Source: Heloderma charlesbogerti (taxonomy: Eukaryota > Chordata > Lepidosauria > Squamata > Helodermatidae). Taken from it: a stretch of 64,000 nt of DNA. The stretch spans positions 1,736,001-1,800,000 of the forward strand of contig JANEZZ010000522.1 of the NCBI GenBank assembly GCA_026122225.1, given 5' to 3'. Within the stretch, counting starts at the first letter, position 1. Each line of letters starts with the position of its first letter. Below are positions 56,481 to 64,000 of this stretch, piece by piece. The notes under the pieces were generated by a model. The model did no database searches and was not told the origin of the DNA. It worked only from the letters and a program-made list of their open reading frames with translations. A program made the position numbers and the translations under genes.

Positions 56481-57018
56481 TGTCAGGGTGGAAACTGAGC
56501 CGATAGAAGCCCAGAGCAGTTCTGATTCTGAGGAGGATCAGCAATTTGTGGGAGAGGAGCCAGCTCATCCCTCACAGGCACAGCAGCTGGCAGAGATTCC
56601 TCCTGCTGGCATTCCTGAGATAGATAGTGACCCTGGCAGTGAGAAAGTGCGGGAGGGGGGCTTGCTAGATGCTCAACGCAGACGCAGGGAGCGACGAGCG
56701 ATGGAGGACACGGAACGGAGGCGTAGGGCCCGTTTGGTGCACAAGCAACGGCCGCGTCCTGTGGACCCAAGGGAAAGAGGGAGGATCTCTCCCTAGCCCA
56801 TATGTTCAGGGTCTTCAAGTGATTCTCCTTCAAACGGGGACCAACTGACTACCCGGAGCATAGGCTACTCTGCTGTTCATTGCTTAGTCGCTGGTGATTA
56901 GCATCTGAAAGAGTCATTAAGTTGTAAAAGGATTAAAGCCTTGAAAAGAATCCTTTCGTCTGTGTCTTGAGTTGGCTATTGGAGTGTACTGAAAGAGGCC
57001 TCTAGGGTGCTCCTGACA
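56481..57018 (+). mobile_element. solo LTR 3, U3-ORF family
   Basis: TGTCAGGGTGGAAACTGAGC opens and GGTGCTCCTGACA closes, 538 bp. ATTAAA at 56932-56937 stands where LTR 1 has AATAAA. TCAGC at 56476-56480 and 57019-57023 is a perfect 5-bp target duplication. Confidence 0.9.
56482..56796 (+). CDS. U3 reading frame of LTR 3 (hypothetical)
   Basis: Open for about 104 codons with the same plan as LTR 2: SSSDSEEDQQFVGEEP, EIDSDPGSEK, LLDAQRRRRERR and an Arg-rich end, RPVDPRERGRISP then TAG. No Met lies at the LTR edge, though the open frame continues upstream by chance to 56332. The product would be acidic at the N-terminus and very basic at the C-terminus. No domain is recognised. Confidence 0.4.
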   Translation, partial: VRVETEPIEAQSSSDSEEDQQFVGEEPAHPSQAQQLAEIPPAGIPEIDSDPGSEKVREGGLLDAQRRRRERRAMEDTERRRRARLVHKQRPRPVDPRERGRISP

Positions 57019-57106
57019 TCAGCTCTCAGACAAATAAAAGGGTGTAAAAATCATAGATACGATAAGAATGGAGAATGAGTGTAGACACAACTTAAATATT
57101 TAACAG

Positions 57107-57191
57107 TGCAGTCCTATACATGTCTACTCAGAAGACAGTCTGACTGAATTCAGTAGGGTTTATGCCTAGGAAAGTGGGCATAGGATTGCAG
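57107..57191. mobile_element. short palindromic MITE, family H
   Basis: GCAGTCCTATACATGTCTAC opens and GGGCATAGGATTGCAGCCT closes. Confidence 0.72.
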
Positions 57192-57957
57192 CCTAAAAAA
57201 ACTTCTCCAGCTTCAAGCTCTTGTCATTCTTTCTTGGAGCTGTCAGCATGCATTTCTTCTGCTGCTGAATAACTTATTGGTGGGTGATTATGAATGTATT
57301 ACTAGGATAAGCCCACCCAGTGTTTTGCTACCGAATCAAACTGTCCTGTTTATAATTTCAGTTTAAAGGATTTGATTTTTTTATTTGCATCCCCACGCTC
57401 AGTATTGATTTTTACTTGCATCCTCACGCTCAGTATTACACCATTAGCCAGGTCACAGTATCCTTGCCTGCCTCACTGCTATTAAACTCTAGGGTAGCCC
57501 AAGCCCCCTTGGCTTACAGAGGCACAAGGGAGGAGGTTAGAAAGGCACGCGGGCAATGGGGAACAGTTTTCACCACATCTGCCCTTCTCAACCCCCCCAG
57601 GCCCAGCTCAAATATACCTCTGGCAGATTGCCCTCTAGCGCCTAAAAAATCTTCCCCTTGGGGCTGCTCTTAATTGATGGTTTCCTCCCAGCTTAACTAG
57701 ATTGCTTCATCTTGTTCCTTGTAAAACTCTTGTTTTACAGGCTTGGTTTTTATGGGTCCTGGAGGGTGTTGGCCTTACCCCCCATGTCTTCCATGCATTC
57801 AGAAGAGGTGGGGGGAACACTCCACAATGCAGGTTCACATGTGAGTGTTTTTCTCCCCACTTTAATTGGCAACCAGAGAATGGGAGCAACATAAACCCAA
57901 TTGTTGAAAAGGGATCCAGGAAGAAATAGTCTAATGCCCAATACTCTAATACAGCCT
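57192..57957. other. unassigned stretch
   Basis: A direct repeat of TTTTTATTTGCATCCCCACG / TTTTTACTTGCATCCTCACG with GCTCAGTATT occurs at 57375-57437. Nothing else recognised. Confidence 0.45.
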
Positions 57958-58087
57958 CTTGCAACCTGGTGCCCTCCAGATGTTCTGGACCTCAACTCCC
58001 ATGAGCCCCAGCCAGCATGGCCATTGGGCAGGAATGGTAGGAGTTGTAGTCCAAAACTTCTGGAGGGCACCCAGTTGGGGAAGACTC
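57958..58087. mobile_element. palindromic MITE, family P
   Basis: CTGGTGCCCTCCAGATGTTC is mirrored by AACTTCTGGAGGGCACCCAG. The centre has CCCCAGCCAGCATGGCCATT. Confidence 0.78.
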
Positions 58088-58194
58088 TTCTAATGTCTGT
58101 CCCTGGCAAACTGGTGGAAAACATTGGCTGGCTAGGGAATGCTGGGAGTTGTAGGACTTTTTTTTCTGTCTAAACATGCATAGGATTGTGCCCC

Positions 58195-59100
58195 AAACCT
58201 AAAATTATTAAATATAGAAAAGAATCAGCATAGTTTCTGCAAAGAGAAGTCCTGCCTCGCTAACCTAACCTTTTAGAATTCTTTGAGGACGTCAACAAAC
58301 ATGTAGGCAGGGATGATCCAGTACACATTATATATTTGGACTTTCAAAAAGCTTTTGACAAAATACCTTATCAAAAGTTCCTGAATTAATTTAGTTGTCA
58401 TGAGATCAGAGGAAGGGTCCTACAGATTGGTAAACAGGGAGTAGAGAGTCCTAGGAATAAAATTATATTTTTTACAATGCTTTGTGGGGTGGGGGGAGTA
58501 AATGATGCAGCCCTCCATGGATCTGTGCTGGGATCTGTACTATTTTGCATATCTGTAAATGATGTAGAGTCAGGGGTGAGCAGAGAGTGGCCAGATTTGA
58601 ATATGACACCTGGTTATTCAAGGAGCATCTCTACAACAGGCTAAAGTCCCGCATTTAAAATGGGGCTTTCTAATTCCGTTTTAAATGCAAGATCACAATG
58701 GACTCCCTTTACACACGCTTCCTTGTCCCCCTCCTTGTCCCCCTCCTCTGAGTCCTCCATACGTTTCATTGGTCTAGCTCCTCTTCTTGGGGCTTTTCTT
58801 TTTTCATGGAGGGAACTCAAGCAGAACTCAAGTGGGCTAATTTGATAGCACATTACCTCCGATCTTTTAAAAAATGGAAAAAAGACATTTAGTGTGGGAA
58901 ACGCCCTGGCGGTTCACTACCTCATCTAAAGGGCCCACAAACTTCCATGAGTGAGCAATCTCAATATCAGCATAAAAGCTCCGTGTGAAGAAGCCCAAGA
59001 TGGTGAAAACCTAAGCAAGACTGTGAAGAACTCCCCAAGGATCTCTCCAAACTGGATGAATAGGCAAAAAAAAAAAAAAAAAGCAAATGAGATTCAGGGC
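58195..59100 (+). mobile_element. old CR1 RT fragment, split by family A MITE
   Basis: Decayed RT readings include FCKEKSCLANLTF, IIYLDFQKAFDKIP and LGSVLFCI. After the MITE (58623-58995) the coding continues as MVKT, then CR1-like sequence AACTCCCCAAGGATCTCTCC. Frames are broken throughout, more than in the CR1 at 25953. Confidence 0.75.
58623..58995 (+). mobile_element. MITE, family A, inserted in CR1
   Basis: GAGCATCTCTACAACAGGCT opens and CTCCGTGTGAAGAAGCC closes. CAAG (58619-58622 and 58996-58999) is duplicated at the edges and restores the CR1 reading when one copy is removed. Confidence 0.82.
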
Positions 59101-59159
59101 ATACAGTAATACAATTTGGGTGGGTGGGTGGGTAATGTGTTTAACTTCATATGGAGAGT

Positions 59160-59455
59160 TATGGAATCATATAGTTGGAAGGGACCTTGGAGATCATCTA
59201 GCCCAGCCTTCCCCAACTGGGTGTCCCTCAGATGTCTCAGACTACATCTCTCAGCCTTCCTGACCATTGCCCATGCTGGCTGGGACTGATGAGAGTTGAA
59301 GTTAATTGTTGTGAACTACCCAGAGAGCTTCAGCTATTGGGCAGAATAGAAATATAATAAATAAATAAACCAGTCAAAACATCTGCAGGGTACCAAGTTG
59401 AGGGAGGCTGACCTAGTCTAACCCCCCGCTTAGTGCGGGCTCTTCAGTGCAGGAT
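59160..59455 (-). mobile_element. CR1-type 3' tail, split by a MITE
   Basis: GGAATCATATAGTTGGAAGG, then GACCTTGGAGATCATCTAG on the left and CCTAGTCTAACCCCCCGCTT on the right are parts of one inverted CR1-type 3' end. Confidence 0.6.
59205..59412. mobile_element. palindromic MITE, family P, itself split by a LINE tail
   Basis: GCCTTCCCCAACTGGGTGTC opens and CCAAGTTGAGGGAGGCTG closes. Within the right arm, 59302-59370 is an L2-like 3' tail (CCAGAGAGCTTCAGCTATTG, then ATAATAAATAAATAAA). Confidence 0.68.
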
Positions 59456-59676
59456 GCAGCTTCGGCATGATGGGACCTGAACTCGCTGTGGCAAAGGGTT
59501 AAATTAAACTTGACAACAGCAGCTCCATTTTTTTTTCACGTGTCTCCATTGTAAAGCAGGGGTGGCAGATTTAATTTTTACATCAAGAGGGACATCATGC
59601 CGATGCAATAAGCTGAACCCTCCTTGCTGCCTCGCATCCCCACACGCCATCCAGAGTCATGTTTCTCCTACCCAGG

Positions 59677-59925
59677 ACTACTTCACATGGAGCTTTTATC
59701 CTGCTATTGAGATTGCTCACTCACGGAAGTTTGCGGGCCCTTTTCATGACGTTGTTAACCTCCAAGGCACATCCAGAGGTCTTTCCTGGATTTTCCGTCT
59801 CAAATAGATCCGGAACTAATGAACCATTTTTAAAACTCGGAATGTAATGCGATTAAAACAGCCGCTAGATGGTGCTGTTTCATTGAGCTCTATGGAACCC
59901 TGAAAATTAAAAGCTTCTCCTCTAG
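59677..59925 (-). mobile_element. MITE, family A, shortened, inverted
   Basis: CTACTTCACATGGAGCTTTT and ATCCTGCTATTGAGATTGCT are the right terminus in reverse. GCCGCTAGATGGTGCTGTTT lies inside. The far end near AAAAGCTTCTCCTC is only weakly matched. Confidence 0.6.
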
Positions 59926-60207
59926 GCAGTCACGTGGTCGCTGTCTGGGAACCCACAATAATTGAGGAAAGGCTCCAGAACAGGAGGACTGCGGGGGGTT
60001 TCTTTAGTGTAAAGGCAGCACCAGGCTTCAATACTGGGAATGCCAGGTGTGACGGAGCATAAAAATGTAAGGTATTTGGAGCAGGAAGGATTTGCCTCCT
60101 CTCCCCCACCATGTTCCTTCTGATGTAAAAATCAGACCCTCCCCACTTTATACTATGAATGAACAAATGTGGCTGCTGCCATCACAAATGACAGCTTTCC
60201 CCAAATT

Positions 60208-60345
60208 GGTGCCCTCCAGATGGCCATGTTGGCTGGGGATGATGGAAGTGATAGTCCAGCACATCTGGAGTGATGGAAGTGATAGTCCAGCACATCTGGG
60301 AGTTGTAGTCGAAAACATCTGAAGGGGACTAGGTAGCTGAAGGTT
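60208..60345. mobile_element. palindromic MITE, family P, with internal tandem duplication
   Basis: TTGGTGCCCTCCAGATGGCC opens and GGGGACTAGGTAGCTGAAGG closes weakly. The right arm is duplicated: TGATGGAAGTGATAGTCCAG occurs twice, about 30 bp apart. Confidence 0.65.
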
Positions 60346-60543
60346 GCACCTGAGCTAGATTACAGGGAATTGGGGGCTTTTTAGTTTAGCAAAAAGATGG
60401 CTAATGAAGGGAGGGCATGTGGAGGAAGCAGATAGAGATTGTTTTCTTTCCTCTCCTTTCTCTAAAAAGTAGAACTCGGGGTTATTCAATGAAATTGACT
60501 GGCGCTAGATTCAGGATAGGCAAAAGAGAGTACTTTTGCACAG

Positions 60544-61304
60544 TTACAAGATGGGGGATACTTGGCTCAACAATACTACAAGCGAGAAGGATCTTGGAAT
60601 TGTTGTAGATCACAAGCTGAATATGAGCCAACAATGTGATGTGGCTGCAAAAAAGGCAAATGCTATTTTGGGCTGCATTAATAGAAGGATAGCTTCCAAA
60701 TCCCGGGAAATGCTAGTTCCCCTCTACTCTGCACTGGTTAGGCCTCATCTTGAGGATTGTTTCCAGTTTTGGACACCACACTTTAAGAAGGATGAAGACA
60801 AACTGGAAACGTTTCAGAGGAGGGCAACAAAGATGATCAGAGGACTGGAAACAAAGCCCTATGAGGAGAGACTGAAAGAACTGGGCATGTTTAGCCTTGA
60901 GAAGAGAAGACTGAGGGGAGATATGATAGTGCTCTTCAAGTACTTGAAAGGTTGTCACAGAGAGGAGAGCCAGGACCTCTTCTCAATCATCCCAGAGTGC
61001 AAGACATGGAATAATGGGCTCAGGTTACAGGAAGCCAGATTCCGGGTGAACATCCAGAAAAACATCCTGACTGTTAGAGCAATACAGCAATGGAACTAAT
61101 TACCTAGGGAGGTAGTGGGCCTCCACTACCTCCCTAGTGGAGGTAGTGAATGCCACGCTGGAGGCATTCAAGATGAGGCAGGACAGCCAACTGTCAGGAA
61201 TGCTCTGGCTTAGATTCCTGCACTGAGCAGGAGGTTGGACTTGATGGTCTTTTAGGCCCCTTCCAACCCTACTATTCTATCTGTCTGTGTTTCTATGACT
61301 CCTT
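60544..61304 (+). mobile_element. younger CR1 3' fragment, nested in older CR1
   Basis: It encodes YKMGDTWLNNTTSEKDLGIV through RNNGLRLQEARF-like sequence, same subfamily as 25953-28677. CACAG at 60539-60543 and 61305-61309 is the likely target duplication. A 15-bp hairpin at 61104-61137 interrupts its 3' UTR. Confidence 0.88.
61104..61137. repeat. perfect 15-bp inverted repeat, 4-nt loop
   Basis: CTAGGGAGGTAGTGG at 61104-61118 and its exact reverse complement at 61123-61137. Sister CR1 copies have only the first arm, so the second is a local inverted duplication. Confidence 0.9.
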
Positions 61305-61378
61305 CACAGAGCACATCATTGACTTACAGAATTTACTGTAACAAAATGTAGTGATGGCAACTGACTTGGATGGATTTC

Positions 61379-61462
61379 CTTCCCCAACCATTGTTTGTGC
61401 TGGCTGGGAATGATGGGAGTCACAGTCCAAACCTCTGGAGAGCAGCAGGTTGGGAAGGCTGG
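61379..61462 (+). mobile_element. palindromic MITE, family P, internally deleted
   Basis: CCTTCCCCAACCATTG joins directly to GCTGGCTGGGAATGATGGGA. It closes with CAGCAGGTTGGGAAGGCTGG. Confidence 0.65.
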
Positions 61463-61498
61463 GACCTTGATATTTGAGGCAGCACCTCTCCCTATATA

Positions 61499-62066
61499 TG
61501 TCAGGGGTGTTTCTGAGTGCAGGGAGTGGGATAGCAGTTCAGATTCTGAAGGAGAAGCTCCAGACATGGGGGAGGTGTTTTCCTGGCTAGTCCAAGCATG
61601 ACTGGGCCGGCTTCTCAAGTTACAAACGCCCAGCTGGCTGAGGATGAGGGTTCCTCTTCACACACCCCTGTGAGAGACAGCGAACAGAAGGAGGCGGGGT
61701 TTGGAGAGTCTGATCTAATAGATGCCAGGCACAGGCACAGAGCAAAGAGAGAGAAGGCAGGGTCAGAACTTAGATGGTCTACCCAATTGGCCTTGCATGA
61801 GAAGCTGTGTTCAGAAGCCTCACGAGAGAGAGGGACACCACCCCCTTAAGTTAGGCTAGTGAGACTGCCTTCCTCTTCAAACGGCAGGCAACTCTCTTAA
61901 CTTCCTTTTGAATTCCCCTGAAGGCATTCCTTTGTAAACTGAGAGTCACTGAGAATTTGCATCTGTATGACCCTGTGAAGTAATGGTTTAAAGCTATAGA
62001 CTGAAGCCTCTCATCTGTGTTTGTTTTCGGCGTTGAAATGAAGTGGGGGCTAAAGGAATCCTGACA
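61499..62066 (+). mobile_element. solo LTR 4, U3-ORF family
   Basis: TGTCAGGGGTGTTTCTGAGT opens and GGAATCCTGACA closes, 568 bp. ATATA at 61494-61498 and 62067-62071 is a perfect 5-bp duplication (in AT-repeat context, so slightly weaker). The U3 frame is diverged and shifted: SSSDSEGEAPDMGE, later SDLIDARHRHRAKRE and RERGTPP then stop. It is the most divergent of the four. Confidence 0.85.
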
Positions 62067-62149
62067 ATATATGCCTGAGAACTGAGATCTGTTGGAGGGG
62101 CCAGACAATGTGATGTGGCTGCTCTGCGTCCCACCACTGCGAGACATAC

Positions 62150-62411
62150 ACTATGATGGGACGTGGGGGAGGGCCTTCTCTGCTGTGGCCCCCCAGTTGT
62201 GGAATGCCCTTTATCCCATTTGAGGGCTAAATGGATTCCCTAAAGTAGCACACTGTTTTAACAGTTTTATTGTTTTAGATTTTCTAATTGGTATTAGCAT
62301 GTTTAATGGTTCATTATGCTTTTACCTGTTTATTTTTTATACTGTTTAAATTGATTTTATCTGTATGCCGCCCTGAGATCTTAATGATATAGGACAGGAT
62401 GCAAATGTTTA

Positions 62412-62443
<32 letters not shown>

Positions 62444-62445
62444 CT
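62150..62445 (+). mobile_element. L2-like LINE 3' end with (AAAT)n tail
   Basis: GCCCCCCAGTTGTGGAATGC is the usual block near the end of L2-like ORF2. The element finishes CCGCCCTGAGATCTTAATGA and an ATAA repeat at 62412-62442. Confidence 0.6.
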
Positions 62446-62557
62446 AGCAAAAATGCAGGGTGGCTGAAGCACAGAGCCAAGGATCGCCTTTGTGCTCTGG
62501 CAGCCCTACATTGGATACTGGGTAACATCCAAGTTCAATTTTTTTAAATACATAAAT

Positions 62558-62620
62558 GAGCCATAAACAACCGTGAGTAGGGAATGACAAGTGCACAACA
62601 AATGCCTCCTGTAGAACAGC
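62558..62620 (-). mobile_element. MITE fragment, family B
   Basis: On the minus strand GTTCTACAGGAGGCATTTGT, then CATTCCCTACTCACGGTTGT is the left end of family B. Confidence 0.68.
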
Positions 62621-63491
62621 TCAGAGAGTAATTTCAAACACTGCCTTCCCCACTAGATTGATTAAGCAGCCTGTTAGCATATCAGGATCCATCTATACTC
62701 ATCTGAGACCAAAGTGCCAAGTGGCATGAACACCCTTCCATCACTATCGTTTTGTCCATTTCTTCTACTTGAAAATATGTTGGGGATAAACAGGCAATGA
62801 TATCCAAACAAGACACTCAGCACCCACAACCTGGTGGACACAACAGGATCTTTGTGGGCACGGGGATGGAGTCAGCGCTGAGCTTTTTCCAGGAAGGTCC
62901 TCAAACTTCATGCTCTTCCAGGAGGTCTGATTTGGCCAAGCCATTCCCTCAGCCATGAGGCAGGCACAGGGATGGCGGGACCTCATTTGGATTCCTGGTT
63001 AACCAGAACGTGTTAGAAGCGCCAAGTGAATTCTGTGGTCTCAGTTGCAGTGTGTCAGTCCCTGGAAGCAATTTGTGGTAAGAGGAGAGCTGCAGCTTCA
63101 CACGTACACAAAGGAGGAACGTTTCCACAGCCCATGCTGCCTCTGCTTTTCTAGGAAAACCCATCAGCACCACCAGCTGCTCTTTTTCACACGTCCATGA
63201 TCCTGCCATCTCTTTGAACTGAGCAAATCAATCTGCTGCTGCCATACTGTACTTTTCTCTCCAGAGCAGGAAAAAAAAAAAAAAACAGGCATCACCCTTT
63301 GTTCCATATAGTTATTTATAATTTAGCAAACAAGCAGGGGTTAGTGCTGGCCTTTGCTCTCTGTAACATCACCAGCTGAGGTCTGTGCTGGTGATGTTGG
63401 AGGGGAAATCCCTTCGCTAACCGTAAAGCTAGAGTTCAGGAGGGAAAGGATCTCCTCTGCTGCTCTGATCAAATTCTCTGTCTCTTTCTCC

Positions 63492-63541
<50 letters not shown>

Positions 63542-63593
63542 GGCTGCATTCAACTATAACCAAAAACTGTTGGGAGACACTCAGGGATGGCCT
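62621..63593. other. unassigned; poly-A run and (AC)n microsatellite
   Basis: An A-run sits at about 63270-63285 and an AC repeat at 63499-63538. Frames of 73 and 86 codons on the minus strand (62765-63209) have no recognisable domain. Confidence 0.55.
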
Positions 63594-64000
63594 TGTTGTT
63601 GTTGTTGTTCAGTCGTTCAGTCGTGTCCGACTCTTCGTGACCCCATGGACCATAGCACGCCAGGCCTTCCTGTCCTGCGCTCTCTCCTGGAGCGTGCTCA
63701 AGTTCATATTCATTGCATCCGTGATGCTATCTAGCCATCTCATCCTCTGCCGTCCCCTTCTCCTTTTGCCTTCAGTCTTTCCCAGCATCAGGGTCTTTTC
63801 CAGGGAGTTTTCTCTTCGCATTAGGTGGCCAAAATATTGGAGCTTCAGCTTCATTATCTGTCCTTCCAATGAACACTCAGGGTTGATTTCCTTTAGGATG
63901 GACTGATTTGACCTCCTTGCAGTCCAGGGGACTCGTAAGAGTCTTCTCCAGCACCACAGTTCGAAAGCATCAATTCTTCGGCGCTCAGCCTTCTTTATAG
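63594..64000 (-). mobile_element. BovB LINE 3' part, cut by the window edge
   Basis: It starts with the (TTG)n end and CAGTCGTTCAGTCGTGTCCG. On the minus strand it encodes LKLQYFGHLMRRENSLEKTL, then GKRRRGRQRMRWLDSITDAM and MVHGVTKSRTRLND. No stop interrupts the visible 80 codons. It continues past 64000, so its length is unknown. Confidence 0.93.

Larger units (their letters stand above)
60375..61381 (+). mobile_element. older CR1 3' part, split by a younger CR1
   Basis: The left piece encodes GYSMKLTGARFRIGKREYF. The right piece (61305-61381) continues with the next CR1 block, ending AAAATGTAGTGATGGCAACT then GACTTGGATGG. The same two blocks are contiguous at 19351-19880 (minus) and 33290-33430. 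Confidence 0.82.

Noticed and set aside
62765..63209. Overlapping 73- and 86-codon frames on the minus strand
   Set aside because: They look protein-like in places, but there is no recognisable domain, splice context or conservation evidence.
1..64000. Prokaryote-type systems (CRISPR, operons, toxin-antitoxin, phage modules)
   Set aside because: No regular spacer arrays, ribosome-binding sites or gene packing. The LINE/SINE content shows a vertebrate genome.

Overview
This window is non-genic, repeat-dense vertebrate DNA. The mix points to a squamate reptile, most likely a lizard: BovB (RTE-type) LINEs, several CR1 lineages, tRNA-derived SINEs of the Sauria type, L2-like 3' ends, a Penelope-like remnant, Ty3/Gypsy-like remains with LTRs, and many small palindromic DNA elements. 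I cannot name the species. I found no intact host gene, no tRNA or rRNA gene and no CRISPR array. The only candidate host coding sequence is a doubtful broken 3'-end-like piece at 775-1215 (minus strand). Nearly all long reading frames are LINE protein remnants or chance frames.

Layout. 1-7 kb: a SINE, a palindromic MITE, a Penelope-like fragment, then a nearly full-length BovB (3399-6613, minus) with a perfect 12-bp target duplication. 7-23 kb: mostly MITEs (several new-looking families, labelled A, B, E, G, H and P here), a foldback element, CR1 pieces and a BovB fragment, with long unassigned gaps. 23-29 kb: a three-level nest. A family A MITE is split by a BovB, which is split by a CR1 whose ORF2 is open except for one internal stop. 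29-48 kb: L2-like remnants, a SINE, an older CR1, a Gypsy-like integrase relic, a 198-bp insertion with inverted ends and a 15-bp target duplication, an 802-bp TIR element, a LINE-1-like relic, and a 178-bp BovB with a 13-bp target duplication. 48-62 kb: four LTRs of one family (49074-49625, 49639-50192, 56481-57018, 61499-62066). Three have perfect 5-bp target duplications. Two lie tail to tail, 13 bp apart. Every copy carries traces of the same acidic-serine/arginine-rich reading frame in its U3. 62-64 kb: a microsatellite and a BovB that runs off the window.

How the parts relate. Autonomous LINEs (BovB, CR1) supplied the machinery; the Sauria SINEs are known to share the BovB 3' tail. MITEs served as landing sites and as insertions. 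Intact target duplications allow a relative insertion order to be read directly. The most noteworthy item is the LTR family with the shared U3 reading frame. Next are the MITE families with consistent ends and target duplications. All family labels A-P are local to this annotation.
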